From Oscillospiraceae bacterium (GTDB taxonomy: Bacteria; Bacillota; Clostridia; Oscillospirales; CAG-272): DNA of 18,571 bases. The notes beneath the pieces were generated by a model that was not told where the DNA came from, did no database searches, and saw only the letters and a list, made by a program, of their open reading frames with translations. The translations under genes were made by a program, and so were the position numbers. The stretch spans positions 1-18,571 of the forward strand of contig WREN01000008.1 in NCBI GenBank assembly GCA_009779295.1. The letters run 5' to 3'. Each line of letters begins with the position of its first letter. The stretch's first letter is position 1. This document shows, piece by piece, positions 1 through 7,647 of the stretch.

Positions 1-532
1 AAACGCCGCCGCCCGCGATGTCTTTTGTGGTGAACGCGCCGCCAAGCCCCGGAATACTCCGGTGCGCGCGGAAGCTGACGTAAACATGATAAACTTCGCC
101 GAGATCGCCCGCGTCGATTATCTTTTTGATTTCGTTGACCGCCGTGTTGAACCTGTTGACGACGCCGATGTTCAATGTTTTGCCGCTTTCATGCTGCGCT
201 TCCTGCATTTTTAACGCTTCGGCATATGTGCGCGCCGCCGGTTTTTCGCAAAGTACGTGCTTGCCGGCTTTGAGGAAGTCGATGGAGATCGGCGTATGCA
301 TTTTGTTCGGCGTACAAACCGATACCGCTACGACTTCGGGGTCGCTCAAGATGTCATGGTAATCCTCGACTACAATACCGCTGCCGTATCTTTCAGCGGC
401 TTTCTCCGCCTTTTCGGGCAGGATGTCGCAGAAATACTTTATTTCCACGTTGTCACACTTCATGTAACTTGGGATGTGCGCCGTATTGGCGATGGTTCCG
501 CAACCGATAATTGCTATTTTAACTTTTGACAT
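1..532 (-). CDS. Gfo/Idh/MocA-family NAD(P)-dependent oxidoreductase, 5' part only
   Basis: The gene runs off the left edge, so only about 177 N-terminal residues are seen. They start MSKVKIAIIGCGTIANTAHIP, a Rossmann dinucleotide-binding fold with GxGxxA near residues 10-15. The family's EKP motif is at residues 96-98 (GKHVLCEKP); its Lys is the usual catalytic or substrate-contacting residue. The visible part ends in a Gly-rich stretch (KDIAGGGV), typical just before the second domain. These enzymes oxidise or reduce sugars, inositols or related polyols with NAD(P); the substrate cannot be told from this portion. The ATG is preceded by AGGAG about 10 nt upstream. The gene follows dnaI on the same strand, but a structured repeat lies between them, so it may be transcribed separately. 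The family call is firm, the substrate unknown. Confidence 0.9.
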   Translation of the reverse strand, partial: MSKVKIAIIGCGTIANTAHIPSYMKCDNVEIKYFCDILPEKAEKAAERYGSGIVVEDYHDILSDPEVVAVSVCTPNKMHTPISIDFLKAGKHVLCEKPAARTYAEALKMQEAQHESGKTLNIGVVNRFNTAVNEIKKIIDAGDLGEVYHVYVSFRAHRSIPGLGGAFTTKDIAGGGV

Positions 533-570
533 GTTTATATCACTCCTGTTTATAATTTTTTATTTTTGCG

Positions 571-687
571 GAATCCCCCCGGCACTTCGTGCCACCCCCC
601 TTTAGCAAGGGGGGCAAGGATTGTTTCTCGTCCCCCTTGTAATCGCCAACTTGTTGGCTTAGCCAACGGCTGAGCCGAGAGGGATTC
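571..687. repeat. Structured repeat, copy 1 (117 bp, inverted termini)
   Basis: It begins GAATCCCCCC and ends GGGATTC, an inverted terminal pair. Inside, in order: a small hairpin (GGCAC, loop TTC, GTGCC), a palindromic block CCCCCCTTTAGCAAGGGGGG, and the palindrome CGCCAACTTGTTGGC at 644-658. The block and the palindrome recur in the copy at 5764-5885. The right end stops 2 bp short of the dnaI stop codon, so the element forms the start of the dnaI 3' untranslated region and could terminate or stabilise that mRNA. No coding capacity is seen. It may be a MITE-like or REP-like element; mobility is inferred only from the copies. Confidence 0.8.
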
Positions 688-689
688 CG

Positions 690-1664
690 TCACTTCAGTT
701 TCAACTCCCTGACGTCCTTCCCATAGAACATCTTCGGCAGAAACTCGCCGAACAGCCTCGACGCTATCCTGTCCGCGTATTTCTTGCGCAGTTCGTCGCG
801 GGTCAGATTCGTGTTGATTATAATAGATTTATTGTTGTTGACGCGCGTATTGATTATGTTGTAAAGCGTCGAAACCGTAAATTGGTTGTTCACTTCGGTT
901 CCGAGGTCGTCGATGATGAGCAGGTCGCACTCGAAATATTTCTCCGTTCTGTCCTCGCTGTCGTCCTGATATGTGCGGTTGAAACGCTCAAACTCAAAAT
1001 CGCCGAAAATATTCTGCGCCGTATCGTAAACGACGTCGAAACCGTTTTCAATCACGACTTTAGCTATTGAAGTAGAAATATGCGTCTTACCCAATCCGGT
1101 CGCGCCCATTAATAACAGATTAACGTGTGTTTCAATTTTAAAATTTTTTGCGTAATTTTTAAACTCCTGCAAATTTTCTTCCATTTCGCGGCGCCATTCG
1201 GATATATCATTATAATAATCCAAATTAAATGTTTCAAACGATTGAGTTCTAATTAAATTACCCACGCCCGAACTCTCGTAACCCGCCATAACCAGCGCCC
1301 TCTTCATACACGAACACATGTCTATCCCGATAAAACCCGTGTCGCTGCATTCCGCGCATTCATATTTTACATCCGTATAGCCGGCAGGGTAATTCGAATA
1401 CTCCAACAAATCCGCACGGGCTTCCAACGCTTCGAGGTGACCTTTGCGGATTTCCGCGACACGTTCCTCAAAACCCTCTCTGCCTTTGAGACCTTCAGCG
1501 AACAATTTCAACCCTATATCTTTTATGTGGTCGTCAATGTCTTTAAGCTCCGGAAGTATATCGTACAATTCATTAGTCCGTTTTACTGCTTCTTCTTTCG
1601 CTTTTAAATTTTTGCCTTCGTAATCATACCTTATACGCTTGTAATTATCGCGATTATATCCCAT
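690..1664 (-). CDS. dnaI: DnaI/DnaC-like replicative helicase loader (AAA+ ATPase)
   Basis: This 324-residue protein is a AAA+ ATPase of the DnaC/DnaI/IstB group, which loads the replicative helicase DnaB/DnaC onto DNA at origins and restart sites. Walker A is GATGLGKT (187-194), Walker B is LLIIDDLGTE (248-257, acidic pair D252/D253), a sensor-like IIINTN lies near 281-286, and Arg residues at DRIASR (near 299-303) fit the arginine-finger/sensor-2 region. The N-terminal half is charged and helical. It ends in a Cys set, C103, C106, C117 and C119, resembling the zinc-binding N-terminal domain of Bacillus DnaI and arguing for DnaI over an IS-linked IstB. It starts at an ATG with AGGAG 6 nt upstream, 19 nt after dnaD, and is last in the idh-mntP-rex-dnaD-dnaI operon. 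The dnaD neighbour strongly supports a primosome role. No istA-like transposase is nearby. Confidence 0.88.
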   Translation of the reverse strand: MGYNRDNYKRIRYDYEGKNLKAKEEAVKRTNELYDILPELKDIDDHIKDIGLKLFAEGLKGREGFEERVAEIRKGHLEALEARADLLEYSNYPAGYTDVKYECAECSDTGFIGIDMCSCMKRALVMAGYESSGVGNLIRTQSFETFNLDYYNDISEWRREMEENLQEFKNYAKNFKIETHVNLLLMGATGLGKTHISTSIAKVVIENGFDVVYDTAQNIFGDFEFERFNRTYQDDSEDRTEKYFECDLLIIDDLGTEVNNQFTVSTLYNIINTRVNNNKSIIINTNLTRDELRKKYADRIASRLFGEFLPKMFYGKDVRELKLK

Positions 1665-1683
1665 ATAACGCTCCTCTTATCTA

Positions 1684-2631
1684 TTATAATTTTTTTTCTT
1701 TACTCCGTTTCAAGGCCAATTCGAAAAACTCGTCTGTATTAAAACTGCTGTTCGTATTTTTGGATTTTTCTTTATTCTGTTCATACGCTTCAAGCGCCGT
1801 CAATACTTCCTCCATAGTACGGTAACCCGCCTCGTACCAATTTTTCAAAACGGTATTCATATACGGAAGCGAAAGTTTGTGGTTTTCGGTTTTACTTATC
1901 ATAGTTTCATATGCGAGCGTAATCAATTCTAAAGAAAAACCCCAATTCATGCACCAATCGGTGAAGAACCCTGTTTCCTTAGCTGTGAACGCGCGGTCGC
2001 CGAACCCGAACAGCGAACGCAATTTGCCCGTTGTCGATTCGTATTCCTCCTGCATTTTAATATAAGCTTCGAATTTCGGAAGAGTATCGATTCCCTCGTC
2101 ATATAAACTGTACGCGGTTTTTTCGATATAAACTACCGATAATTTCCCGAATTTCCGGCAATACATAAAAATCATCAGGATGTGCTCGTGCTCAAGCCGC
2201 AGATAATCAGCCAGACCCACAATTTTATTGATCTCCGTGGGGTTTAGTATCTTCCCCACTATATTCTGACATTCGTCGATCAGCCATTTTAAATCTTTAT
2301 TTTTTTCAAGTATATCGCCGATTTCTTTACCCGTATAGTTAGGCGTATCATTATCCGGCAATTTCTTTTGATTCTGCGGCGGCAGGACCGCAGCCGTACT
2401 GTTAAATATACCGGCTCCGATCCAGAATTTCAATGACGCGTCAATTTCCGGTTTCGTACATTTTAATTCTTTCGCCGCAGTTTCGGCGTTGAAATTTTCG
2501 CGCAAATCACTGTCGCACGCGATCAGTAACAACAGCTTTAAATCCACACTTTCGGCGTTCGATAATTTTTCTTTTATGTTCGCTTTCGGCAGCACAAAAA
2601 CATCCGTGCCGTAATTTATTTCAAGTTTCAT
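1684..2631 (-). CDS. dnaD: DnaD-domain primosomal protein
   Basis: This 315-residue protein is of the DnaD/DnaB group in Firmicutes, which remodels DnaA-bound origins and helps recruit the helicase-loader complex. Residues 1-75 resemble a winged-helix-like head. Two helical DnaB_2-type repeats follow, roughly 105-180 and 205-280. The second carries the recognisable YMNTVLKNWYEAG element followed by TMEEVLTALEAYE. The C-terminus is Lys/Ser/Asn-rich and low in complexity. Its ATG overlaps the rex stop as ATGA, implying translational coupling; the ribosome-binding site inside rex is weak (GAGAG). DnaI follows 19 nt later. Full-length DnaD-family proteins are commonly 200-320 residues, so this one is complete. 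I see no phage genes nearby, so a chromosomal replication role is preferred over a prophage replication protein. Confidence 0.85.
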   Translation of the reverse strand: MKLEINYGTDVFVLPKANIKEKLSNAESVDLKLLLLIACDSDLRENFNAETAAKELKCTKPEIDASLKFWIGAGIFNSTAAVLPPQNQKKLPDNDTPNYTGKEIGDILEKNKDLKWLIDECQNIVGKILNPTEINKIVGLADYLRLEHEHILMIFMYCRKFGKLSVVYIEKTAYSLYDEGIDTLPKFEAYIKMQEEYESTTGKLRSLFGFGDRAFTAKETGFFTDWCMNWGFSLELITLAYETMISKTENHKLSLPYMNTVLKNWYEAGYRTMEEVLTALEAYEQNKEKSKNTNSSFNTDEFFELALKRSKEKKL

Positions 2632-3254
2632 TTTTCTCTCTCGTTTCGCTTCATGTTATAACAGAGCGTCATAAGCGTATCGCCCAAATATATATCCTGA
2701 ATCGTTGCGTCACCTGTGTTCCTAAGCGCCACGCCTGTGAAATTCCATATGCCGCTTATACCGCATCTGATTAATTTTTCGGCATATTCCGGAAATTTCG
2801 TCAGCACCGCGATGTCGATTTTCTTGGATTTGCAGAATTTTTCAAATTCCGTTATGTCGCGCACGATCAAATCCGGTGCGATTTCACGTCCGATAATCTC
2901 CTCGTCCGTATCGAAAATGCCGCGCAATATGACCCCGCGCCGCATAAACATAGAATCTCCGGCGAGCACGGTGCCCAATTCGCCCGCTCCGATTATAACC
3001 GCGCTGTATTCGTCGGTGATGCCGAGGATGGCGTTAATATTTTTGTAGAGATTTCTGACGTTATAACCGTAGCCCTGCCGGCCGAAATCGCCGAAATAGT
3101 TGAAGTCGCTCCGAACCTGCGAGGCGGTGATGCCCATCATTTCGGCAAGCTCTTTGGATTTGACGAGCAGGACGTCGTTGTTTAATAATTCGCGCAGGCA
3201 ACGGTAATATCGCGGCAAACGGAGAACGACGGCTTGCGGTACTGGTTGCGGCAT
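2628..3254 (-). CDS. rex: Redox-sensing transcriptional repressor Rex
   Basis: Rex represses fermentation and respiration genes and leaves DNA when NADH rises relative to NAD+. This 208-residue protein has an N-terminal winged helix (about 10-75) with the family hallmark SQVRSDFNYFGDFGRQGYGY at 45-64. A Rossmann domain follows, with GAGELGTVLA at 89-98 and an acidic residue after the second strand (FDTD, near 114-117), as in NAD(H)-binding folds. Length matches the family. It starts at an ATG with GGGAGGT 7 nt upstream, 13 nt after mntP; its stop overlaps dnaD as ATGA. The context suggests Rex is co-expressed with an isocitrate dehydrogenase-like enzyme and two primosome proteins. I could not find a convincing full Rex operator in the operon's upstream region. 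Confidence 0.95.
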   Translation of the reverse strand: MPQPVPQAVVLRLPRYYRCLRELLNNDVLLVKSKELAEMMGITASQVRSDFNYFGDFGRQGYGYNVRNLYKNINAILGITDEYSAVIIGAGELGTVLAGDSMFMRRGVILRGIFDTDEEIIGREIAPDLIVRDITEFEKFCKSKKIDIAVLTKFPEYAEKLIRCGISGIWNFTGVALRNTGDATIQDIYLGDTLMTLCYNMKRNEREK

Positions 3255-3267
3255 AGTTGATACCTCC

Positions 3268-3834
3268 CTATAGAATCCCTAAATGTTCTAATAATATCTT
3301 CAAACCTATCAAAATCAATATAACCCCGCCGGAAAATTCCGCTTTCGATTTGAATTTCGTACCGAATACATTTCCGATTTTCACACCGATAACAGAAATC
3401 GTAAACGTTACGACCCCGATGAACGTTACCGCCGGAACGATGTTTACTTTCAAAAACGCGAACGATACGCCCACCGCCAGCGCGTCAATGCTTGTGGCAA
3501 GCGCGAGCGGCAGCATCTGAGCGGGTTTTAATGAAACTTCATCTTTTTTATTATCGTCTTCTTTTCCGAAACTTTCGATAATCATCTTCACGCCGATAAA
3601 AGCGAGTAACCCAAAAGCTATCCAATGGTCAAAACTAATGATGTAATCCGCGAACAGCGATGCGACCAGATAACCGATGACCGGCATGACGGCTTGAAAG
3701 CCGCCGAAATATAAGCCGACGATTATTTGATTCGATAAGGTAGCTTTTCGCATGGATAATCCTTTGCAAACCGCTGCCGCGAATGTGTCCATTGAAAGCC
3801 CGACGGCGAGGATGAAGAGTTCGAGTAGGTTCAT
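3268..3834 (-). CDS. mntP: MntP-type manganese efflux pump
   Basis: A 188-residue membrane protein with about six transmembrane segments in two related halves. The halves carry SMDTFAAAV (Asp16) and SIDALAVGV (Asp117); these membrane-embedded acidic residues are typical of MntP (formerly DUF204), which exports Mn2+. A hydrophilic, Lys/Asp-rich loop at about 90-102 joins the halves. Length matches the family. The start ATG overlaps the stop of the upstream dehydrogenase as ATGA, so translation is probably coupled. Being inside an operon, it has no room for the Mn2+-sensing yybP-ykoY riboswitch often found before mntP, and none is seen. Mn2+ is a cofactor for many isocitrate/isopropylmalate-type dehydrogenases, which may explain the pairing (inference). 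Confidence 0.92.
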   Translation of the reverse strand: MNLLELFILAVGLSMDTFAAAVCKGLSMRKATLSNQIIVGLYFGGFQAVMPVIGYLVASLFADYIISFDHWIAFGLLAFIGVKMIIESFGKEDDNKKDEVSLKPAQMLPLALATSIDALAVGVSFAFLKVNIVPAVTFIGVVTFTISVIGVKIGNVFGTKFKSKAEFSGGVILILIGLKILLEHLGIL

Positions 3835-4997
3835 AAAATATTCCTAATCGTCTCCATCACATATTCGGCGAACTGTTCGCACGTCGCGCCGGTATCGCGC
3901 CCGGTAATCACGTATTTCTTCTCCGTGATCGTGCAAATGTCAAGCGCCTTTTCTAATTTATCCGCTTCCGTTTGATAACCGATGTGCGAGAGCAGCAGAA
4001 CTGCCGAGCGGAACATCGAACACGGATCGGCATATTTTCCCCTGCCCGTTTCGATCATTCTGGGCGCGGAACCGTGGATCGCTTCGAACATCGCGTACTT
4101 CTTTCCGATGTTCGCCGCTCCGGCCGTTCCGACGCCGCCCTGAAACTCCGCGGCTTCGTCGGTTAGAATATCACCATACAAATTCGGTAGTATAAAGACT
4201 TTGAAATCGGTGCGGCGTTTTTCGTCGATCAGCTTCGCCGTCATGATGTCGATAAACCACTCGTCCGTCTTTATATCCGGATACTCCTTTGCCATCTCTT
4301 CACAAATGCTTAAAAACTTGCCGTCGGTGGTCTTAACGACATTGGCTTTCGTCACAACCGTAACTCTGTCTTTATTGTTGTTCTTCGCGTACTCGAACGC
4401 GAGCCGCGCGATTCTGTTCGTTCCTTCCGTAGTGGTAACACAGAAATCCATTGCTAAATCATCCGTGACGTGCATTCCCTGACTGCCGACAGCGTAACTG
4501 CCCTCGGTGTTCTCGCGGAAGAACGTCCAGTCGATGTTCTTCTCCGGCACTTTCACCGGGCGCACGTTTGCGAACAGGTCAAGATTTTTGCGCATTGCGA
4601 CGTTCGCGCTCTCGATGTTCGGCCACGGGTCGCCGGCACGCGGAGTAGTCGTCGGACCTTTCAGGATGACATTACACTTACGCAGTTCGTCCATAACGTC
4701 GTCGGGGATTGCTTTATTTTGCGCCGCGCGGTTTTCTATCGTCAGCCCTTCTATAGTTTTGAACGTGATTTTTTTATCGCCCGCGAGCAGGTATTTTAGA
4801 ACATTTTCCGCCGCTTCGGTGATGATCGGCCCGATGCCGTCGCCTCCGCATGTACCGATGACGATGTTGTCAAGATTCTTAAAATCGACCGCTTCGCCGG
4901 CGCTGTTGATTTTCTCAACGCGCTCAAGCTGTCCCCTTAATAGCTTCTCAAACTTTTCCAGTGATACCTTAATTTGTGTGTCGTAATTGTTAATCAT
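3831..4997 (-). CDS. Isocitrate/isopropylmalate dehydrogenase family protein, probably isocitrate dehydrogenase
   Basis: A 388-residue beta-decarboxylating dehydrogenase. The N-terminus has [12 protein letters not shown] (52-63). The substrate-binding region reads [20 protein letters not shown] (128-147), with Ser and Asn before the arginines as in isocitrate dehydrogenases. Other landmarks are [10 protein letters not shown] with the catalytic Tyr (168), a catalytic Lys in VVTKANV (217), and the metal-binding [17 protein letters not shown] with Asp residues (272-288). The cofactor region [18 protein letters not shown] (308-325) carries Arg-Met where E. coli isocitrate dehydrogenase has Lys-Tyr, which may favour NADP, but I do not rely on it. 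Expected reaction: isocitrate to 2-oxoglutarate plus CO2. No leuCD, citrate synthase or aconitase is nearby. AAGGAG lies 7 nt before the ATG. It is first gene of the mntP-rex-dnaD-dnaI operon, behind the DnaA-box cluster. Confidence 0.85.
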   Translation of the reverse strand: MINNYDTQIKVSLEKFEKLLRGQLERVEKINSAGEAVDFKNLDNIVIGTCGGDGIGPIITEAAENVLKYLLAGDKKITFKTIEGLTIENRAAQNKAIPDDVMDELRKCNVILKGPTTTPRAGDPWPNIESANVAMRKNLDLFANVRPVKVPEKNIDWTFFRENTEGSYAVGSQGMHVTDDLAMDFCVTTTEGTNRIARLAFEYAKNNNKDRVTVVTKANVVKTTDGKFLSICEEMAKEYPDIKTDEWFIDIMTAKLIDEKRRTDFKVFILPNLYGDILTDEAAEFQGGVGTAGAANIGKKYAMFEAIHGSAPRMIETGRGKYADPCSMFRSAVLLLSHIGYQTEADKLEKALDICTITEKKYVITGRDTGATCEQFAEYVMETIRNIL

Positions 4998-5024
4998 GTG
5001 TTATCTCCTTATGTAAATTTTTAA

Positions 5025-5152
5025 TTCTCCACATATTCCACAAAGTTTTCCCCAACTTAAATGGCAAAAAAGCGTATATTTTGTGCGGATTCGTGAGTTA
5101 CCCACACTCTTTTCCACAGAAGTGTGGAAAACTCATTATGTATTTATCCCCA
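5025..5152. promoter_or_regulatory. Cluster of DnaA-box-like 9-mers with overlapping inverted repeats
   Basis: Compared with TTATCCACA, I see TTCTCCACA (5025-5033, one mismatch), TATTCCACA directly next to it (5034-5042, two), TTACCCACA (5098-5106, one), TTTTCCACA (5110-5118, one), its inverted partner (5123-5131, one) and TTATCCCCA (5144-5152, one). The 5110 and 5123 boxes form a 9-bp inverted pair around GAAG. CCACACT (5102-5108) can alternatively pair with AGTGTGG (5121-5127), with GAGTT/AACTC outside (5095-5099/5130-5134). The region lies just upstream of the idh-rex-dnaD-dnaI operon. It may be a DnaA-responsive promoter or a DnaA titration site. I found no convincing -35/-10 pair. DnaA binding is inferred from box matches only. 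Confidence 0.6.
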
Positions 5153-5165
5153 AACGCAACCTTAT

Positions 5166-5738
5166 TTAATTTATTAAATGAGGGGTTTCGTTTTCATAAA
5201 TCACAGCGTATTTTTGCTTGCTTTTCGAATAAAGCAGTTTTATGACCGCCGTATTTTCAAGCATACTTATTTCCGTATACCTTTCAATCGGAAGCCCTTT
5301 AACATACAGCATAAAATTGCACAACGCGCATCCGTGCGAAATGACAGCAACGGTTTTACCGTCGTTTTCTTCCACGATTTTATTTATTACAGCGGCGATC
5401 CGGTCATACACGGCAGGCAAATCTTCGCCGTCCTCGTATGGAATTACGCCGTGCTCTTCCCACAATTTCCATTCCCACGAGCCTAAATTGATTTCCCGCA
5501 GGTTTTCTTCGATGATAACCTGCTTGTTTATATACCAATTCAACGCGGTTGCCGTTTTTACGGCACGACGCAACGGGCTTGTGTAGATTACATCTATATT
5601 AAATTTTGGGGCATATTCGGCGAGTTTTACGGTTTGCTCAAACCCCTCGTCGCTCAGGTCACATTCGGTCACGCCGCACAGGATTCCGTCTCTGTTGCTG
5701 ACGGATTCCGCGTGCCGGATCAAGTATAGCGTTGTCAT
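5166..5738 (-). CDS. Histidine phosphatase family protein (phosphoglycerate mutase-like)
   Basis: A 190-residue member of the histidine phosphatase superfamily. It opens MTTLYLIRHAES with the RH motif (catalytic His9), has TSPLRRAVKTA near 60-70, an acidic residue in ENLREINLGSWEW, and the second catalytic His in VAVISHGCALCNFM. The family includes cofactor-dependent phosphoglycerate mutases, alpha-ribazole phosphatase (CobC) and broad phosphatases. The short length and lack of a mutase-specific insert favour a phosphatase, but the substrate is unknown. I start at 5738, because an open frame extending to 5942 reads through a non-coding repeat and only the part from 5738 looks like the family. 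AGGAG lies about 13 nt upstream, which is long. The gene follows the methyltransferase across a 130-bp gap filled by the repeat. Confidence 0.87.
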   Translation of the reverse strand: MTTLYLIRHAESVSNRDGILCGVTECDLSDEGFEQTVKLAEYAPKFNIDVIYTSPLRRAVKTATALNWYINKQVIIEENLREINLGSWEWKLWEEHGVIPYEDGEDLPAVYDRIAAVINKIVEENDGKTVAVISHGCALCNFMLYVKGLPIERYTEISMLENTAVIKLLYSKSKQKYAVIYENETPHLIN

Positions 5739-5763
5739 TGATACATTTCTACTCCTTTGTGTG

Positions 5764-5885
5764 GAATCCCCCTCGGCTGCGGCCGTATCCCCCTTTAGCA
5801 AGGGGGACAAGGGAGTTTTTCTTGCCCCCCTTGCTAAAGGGGGGATGTCAGCGCCAACAACGTTGGCGTTAGACAGGGGGGATTC
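5764..5885. repeat. Structured repeat, copy 2 (122 bp, inverted termini)
   Basis: The termini are GAATCCCCC (5764-5772) and GGGGGATTC (5877-5885), perfect inverted repeats. Inside are a small hairpin (CGGC/GCCG), two facing palindromic blocks (CCCCCTTTAGCAAGGGGG and CCCCCCTTGCTAAAGGGGGG) that can form one long stem, and the palindrome CGCCAAC-AAC-GTTGGCG (5852-5868). The right end invades the methyltransferase reading frame: its last four residues (IPPV) and TAA stop come from the element. The left end lies just before the ribosome-binding site of the histidine phosphatase gene. It is the best preserved of three related copies in the window. Confidence 0.85.
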
Positions 5886-6684
5886 TCCCCATGTACAATT
5901 GAAAAACCATATTTTCGCCGTGAATACCGCCGAAGTTGTCAATGGCTTCTTTTACTCCCGCGTATAACGCGGTTTTGTTTTCTTCCGGCAATCCTCTGTT
6001 GTCCGCCATAGTATCAATGTATGCGATGTATTCATCCGATGTAAACGTGAATGTTTGCTCGTAAAGGTTATGTACTACATCCGTAAATCCGAAATCTTTT
6101 AAATCCTTGAAATGGAAATGACTTTCCATCCGCTCAGGTGTAAGAAAATCTTCGCTTGTTCGTTTGGGTAATCTTATTTTCGGTTTCGATGTGTAGAAAG
6201 TAAAATAATGTTTCTCGAAAACTTTGAAAATCTCATCGTCAAGTTCATCGTTGACGGGTGAAAGATTGTTATAACGGAACAACGCGAATACCCCGCCGCT
6301 TTTCAAAGTTCGCAAAACTTTTGGGATTCCGACACTTTGATCCACCCAATGGAACGCCGAACCCGCGTAAATCAAATCATAAGTGTCATATTCTAATTCA
6401 ACCTCTTCAAACGCAGCGTTTATCACATTCAAATTTTCAAACTTCGCACGTAAAAATTCCGACATATTCGCGCCCAATTCAACGGCGGTCACGTCGTAAC
6501 CCGCGTCAAGGAACGGTTTCGTAGCTTTTCCTGTTCCCGCGCCGATTTCTAATGCTTTCTTACCTTTTACGTAATTGAACACATCCGCGAACAATTCGCT
6601 CGGATATTCCGGACGCGCTTTGTCGTAATTCACGACGATTTCATCAAAGTGTACCCGTCTTTCAAACTCCCAGCCTGTCACCAT
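5869..6684 (-). CDS. Class I SAM-dependent methyltransferase
   Basis: A 271-residue Methyltransf_11-type enzyme. Motif I is ALEIGAGTGKAT (near 44-55), the post-I acidic residue is in VTAVELGANM, and motif II-like DLIYAGSAFHWVD follows. The N-terminus (FDEIVVNYDKARPEYPSELF) matches small-molecule methyltransferases of the UbiE/YcgJ type. The acceptor is unknown. The ATG lies 3 nt after the tsaD stop, with only a weak GGTGGTG upstream inside tsaD, so translation is probably coupled. The last residues and the stop codon are supplied by the inserted repeat, so the original C-terminus may have been slightly different. The link to tRNA modification is positional only. Confidence 0.87.
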   Translation of the reverse strand: MVTGWEFERRVHFDEIVVNYDKARPEYPSELFADVFNYVKGKKALEIGAGTGKATKPFLDAGYDVTAVELGANMSEFLRAKFENLNVINAAFEEVELEYDTYDLIYAGSAFHWVDQSVGIPKVLRTLKSGGVFALFRYNNLSPVNDELDDEIFKVFEKHYFTFYTSKPKIRLPKRTSEDFLTPERMESHFHFKDLKDFGFTDVVHNLYEQTFTFTSDEYIAYIDTMADNRGLPEENKTALYAGVKEAIDNFGGIHGENMVFQLYMGRIPPV

Positions 6685-6687
6685 TTT

Positions 6688-7647
6688 TCACACCACCGCG
6701 TTCAAATTTGTCTGCGCAAAATATCCTGATTTTGCGTTATAGTATGCCTGCACGCCTATCATCGCGGCGTTGTCACCGCAGAGATTTAACGGCGGCATAT
6801 ATACATTTTCATATCTTTCAAGCGCTTTCCGAATGTGCGAGTTAGCCGATACTCCGCCCGCAACCGCGAGTTTCTCCACACATAAGCCGTCCAATCGTTT
6901 GATAATCGAATCCGTCACCGTTTTAGTAAACGACGCGGCTACATCCTCTCTTGAGTATGTTTGCCCCTTCTGTTCTATGTTGTGGATGTAGTTGATAACC
7001 GCCGTTTTTAAGCCGCTGAACGAGAAATCATTCGTGCCGTCATTCAGAGCCGCCGAAGGGAACTTTATCGCGTACGGGTCTCCTAACGCGGCTAAACGGT
7101 CCATTTCAACGCCGCCCGGATAGGGAAGCCCCATTACCCGCGCTACTTTGTCGAACGCCTCGCCCATCGCGTCGTCTCGCGTCCTGCCGAGAACGGTGTA
7201 TTCCGTGTAGCTTGTCATTTCGATGAGCGACGTATGCCCGCCCGATACCACAAATGCGGTGAACGGCGGTTCCAAACCGGCGTGGCTGATGTAGTTAGAC
7301 GCGACATGCCCAAGTATATGATCGACGGCGACGAGCGGTTTGGAATGAGCGAAAGCCAACGCTTTTGCGAAGTTCACGCCGACAAGCAGCGCGCCGATAA
7401 GTCCGGGCGTGTATGTGACAGCTACAGCGTTAATGTCGTTCATTGTGATATCAGCTTCCCGTAATGATTCATAAGTAATCCGCGAAATTGCTTCGGTATG
7501 CGCGCGGCTGGCGATTTCCGGTACGACACCGCCGTAAACACGGTGTATATCCGTCTGCGAAGCGATGATATTCGACCTCACAGTCCGGCAATCCGTCACC
7601 GCGGCGGAAGTTTCGTCGCACGAACTCTCTATACTGAGTATTAACAT
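6688..7647 (-). CDS. tsaD: tRNA N6-adenosine threonylcarbamoyltransferase TsaD
   Basis: TsaD transfers the threonylcarbamoyl group from threonylcarbamoyl-AMP to A37 of ANN-decoding tRNAs, working with TsaB and TsaE. The 319-residue product has the ASKHA fold: SIESSCDETSAAV (5-17), GGVVPEIASRAH (39-50), the metal-binding HILGH (His110, His114), VSGGHTSLIEM, GGVSANSHIR, and GDNAAMIG with the metal-binding Asp292. Family members are usually about 335-345 residues, so this one is slightly short at the C-terminus but keeps every motif. It starts at an ATG overlapping the rimI stop by 7 nt, with GGAGG 4 nt upstream. The usual partners tsaB and tsaE are not in the window. Assignment is firm. Confidence 0.97.
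   Translation of the reverse strand: MLILSIESSCDETSAAVTDCRTVRSNIIASQTDIHRVYGGVVPEIASRAHTEAISRITYESLREADITMNDINAVAVTYTPGLIGALLVGVNFAKALAFAHSKPLVAVDHILGHVASNYISHAGLEPPFTAFVVSGGHTSLIEMTSYTEYTVLGRTRDDAMGEAFDKVARVMGLPYPGGVEMDRLAALGDPYAIKFPSAALNDGTNDFSFSGLKTAVINYIHNIEQKGQTYSREDVAASFTKTVTDSIIKRLDGLCVEKLAVAGGVSANSHIRKALERYENVYMPPLNLCGDNAAMIGVQAYYNAKSGYFAQTNLNAVV

Noticed and set aside
571..687. CRISPR repeat or insertion sequence
   Set aside because: Copies are single and far apart, with no regular spacers and no transposase frame.
4980..5010. Possible Rex operator at the idh start (TTGTTAA half-site on the plus strand)
   Set aside because: Only one half matches; the second half lacks the complementary TTAACAA, and the half-site lies within the idh coding start.
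4998..5165. Calling this the chromosomal oriC
   Set aside because: dnaA, dnaN, rpmH and gyrase genes are absent and no clear unwinding element is seen; only a DnaA-box cluster is supported.
5739..5942. Sixty-eight-residue N-terminal extension of the histidine phosphatase
   Set aside because: It is a read-through of the repeat and of the end of the methyltransferase gene on the same strand; family similarity begins at MTTLYLIRHAES (5738).
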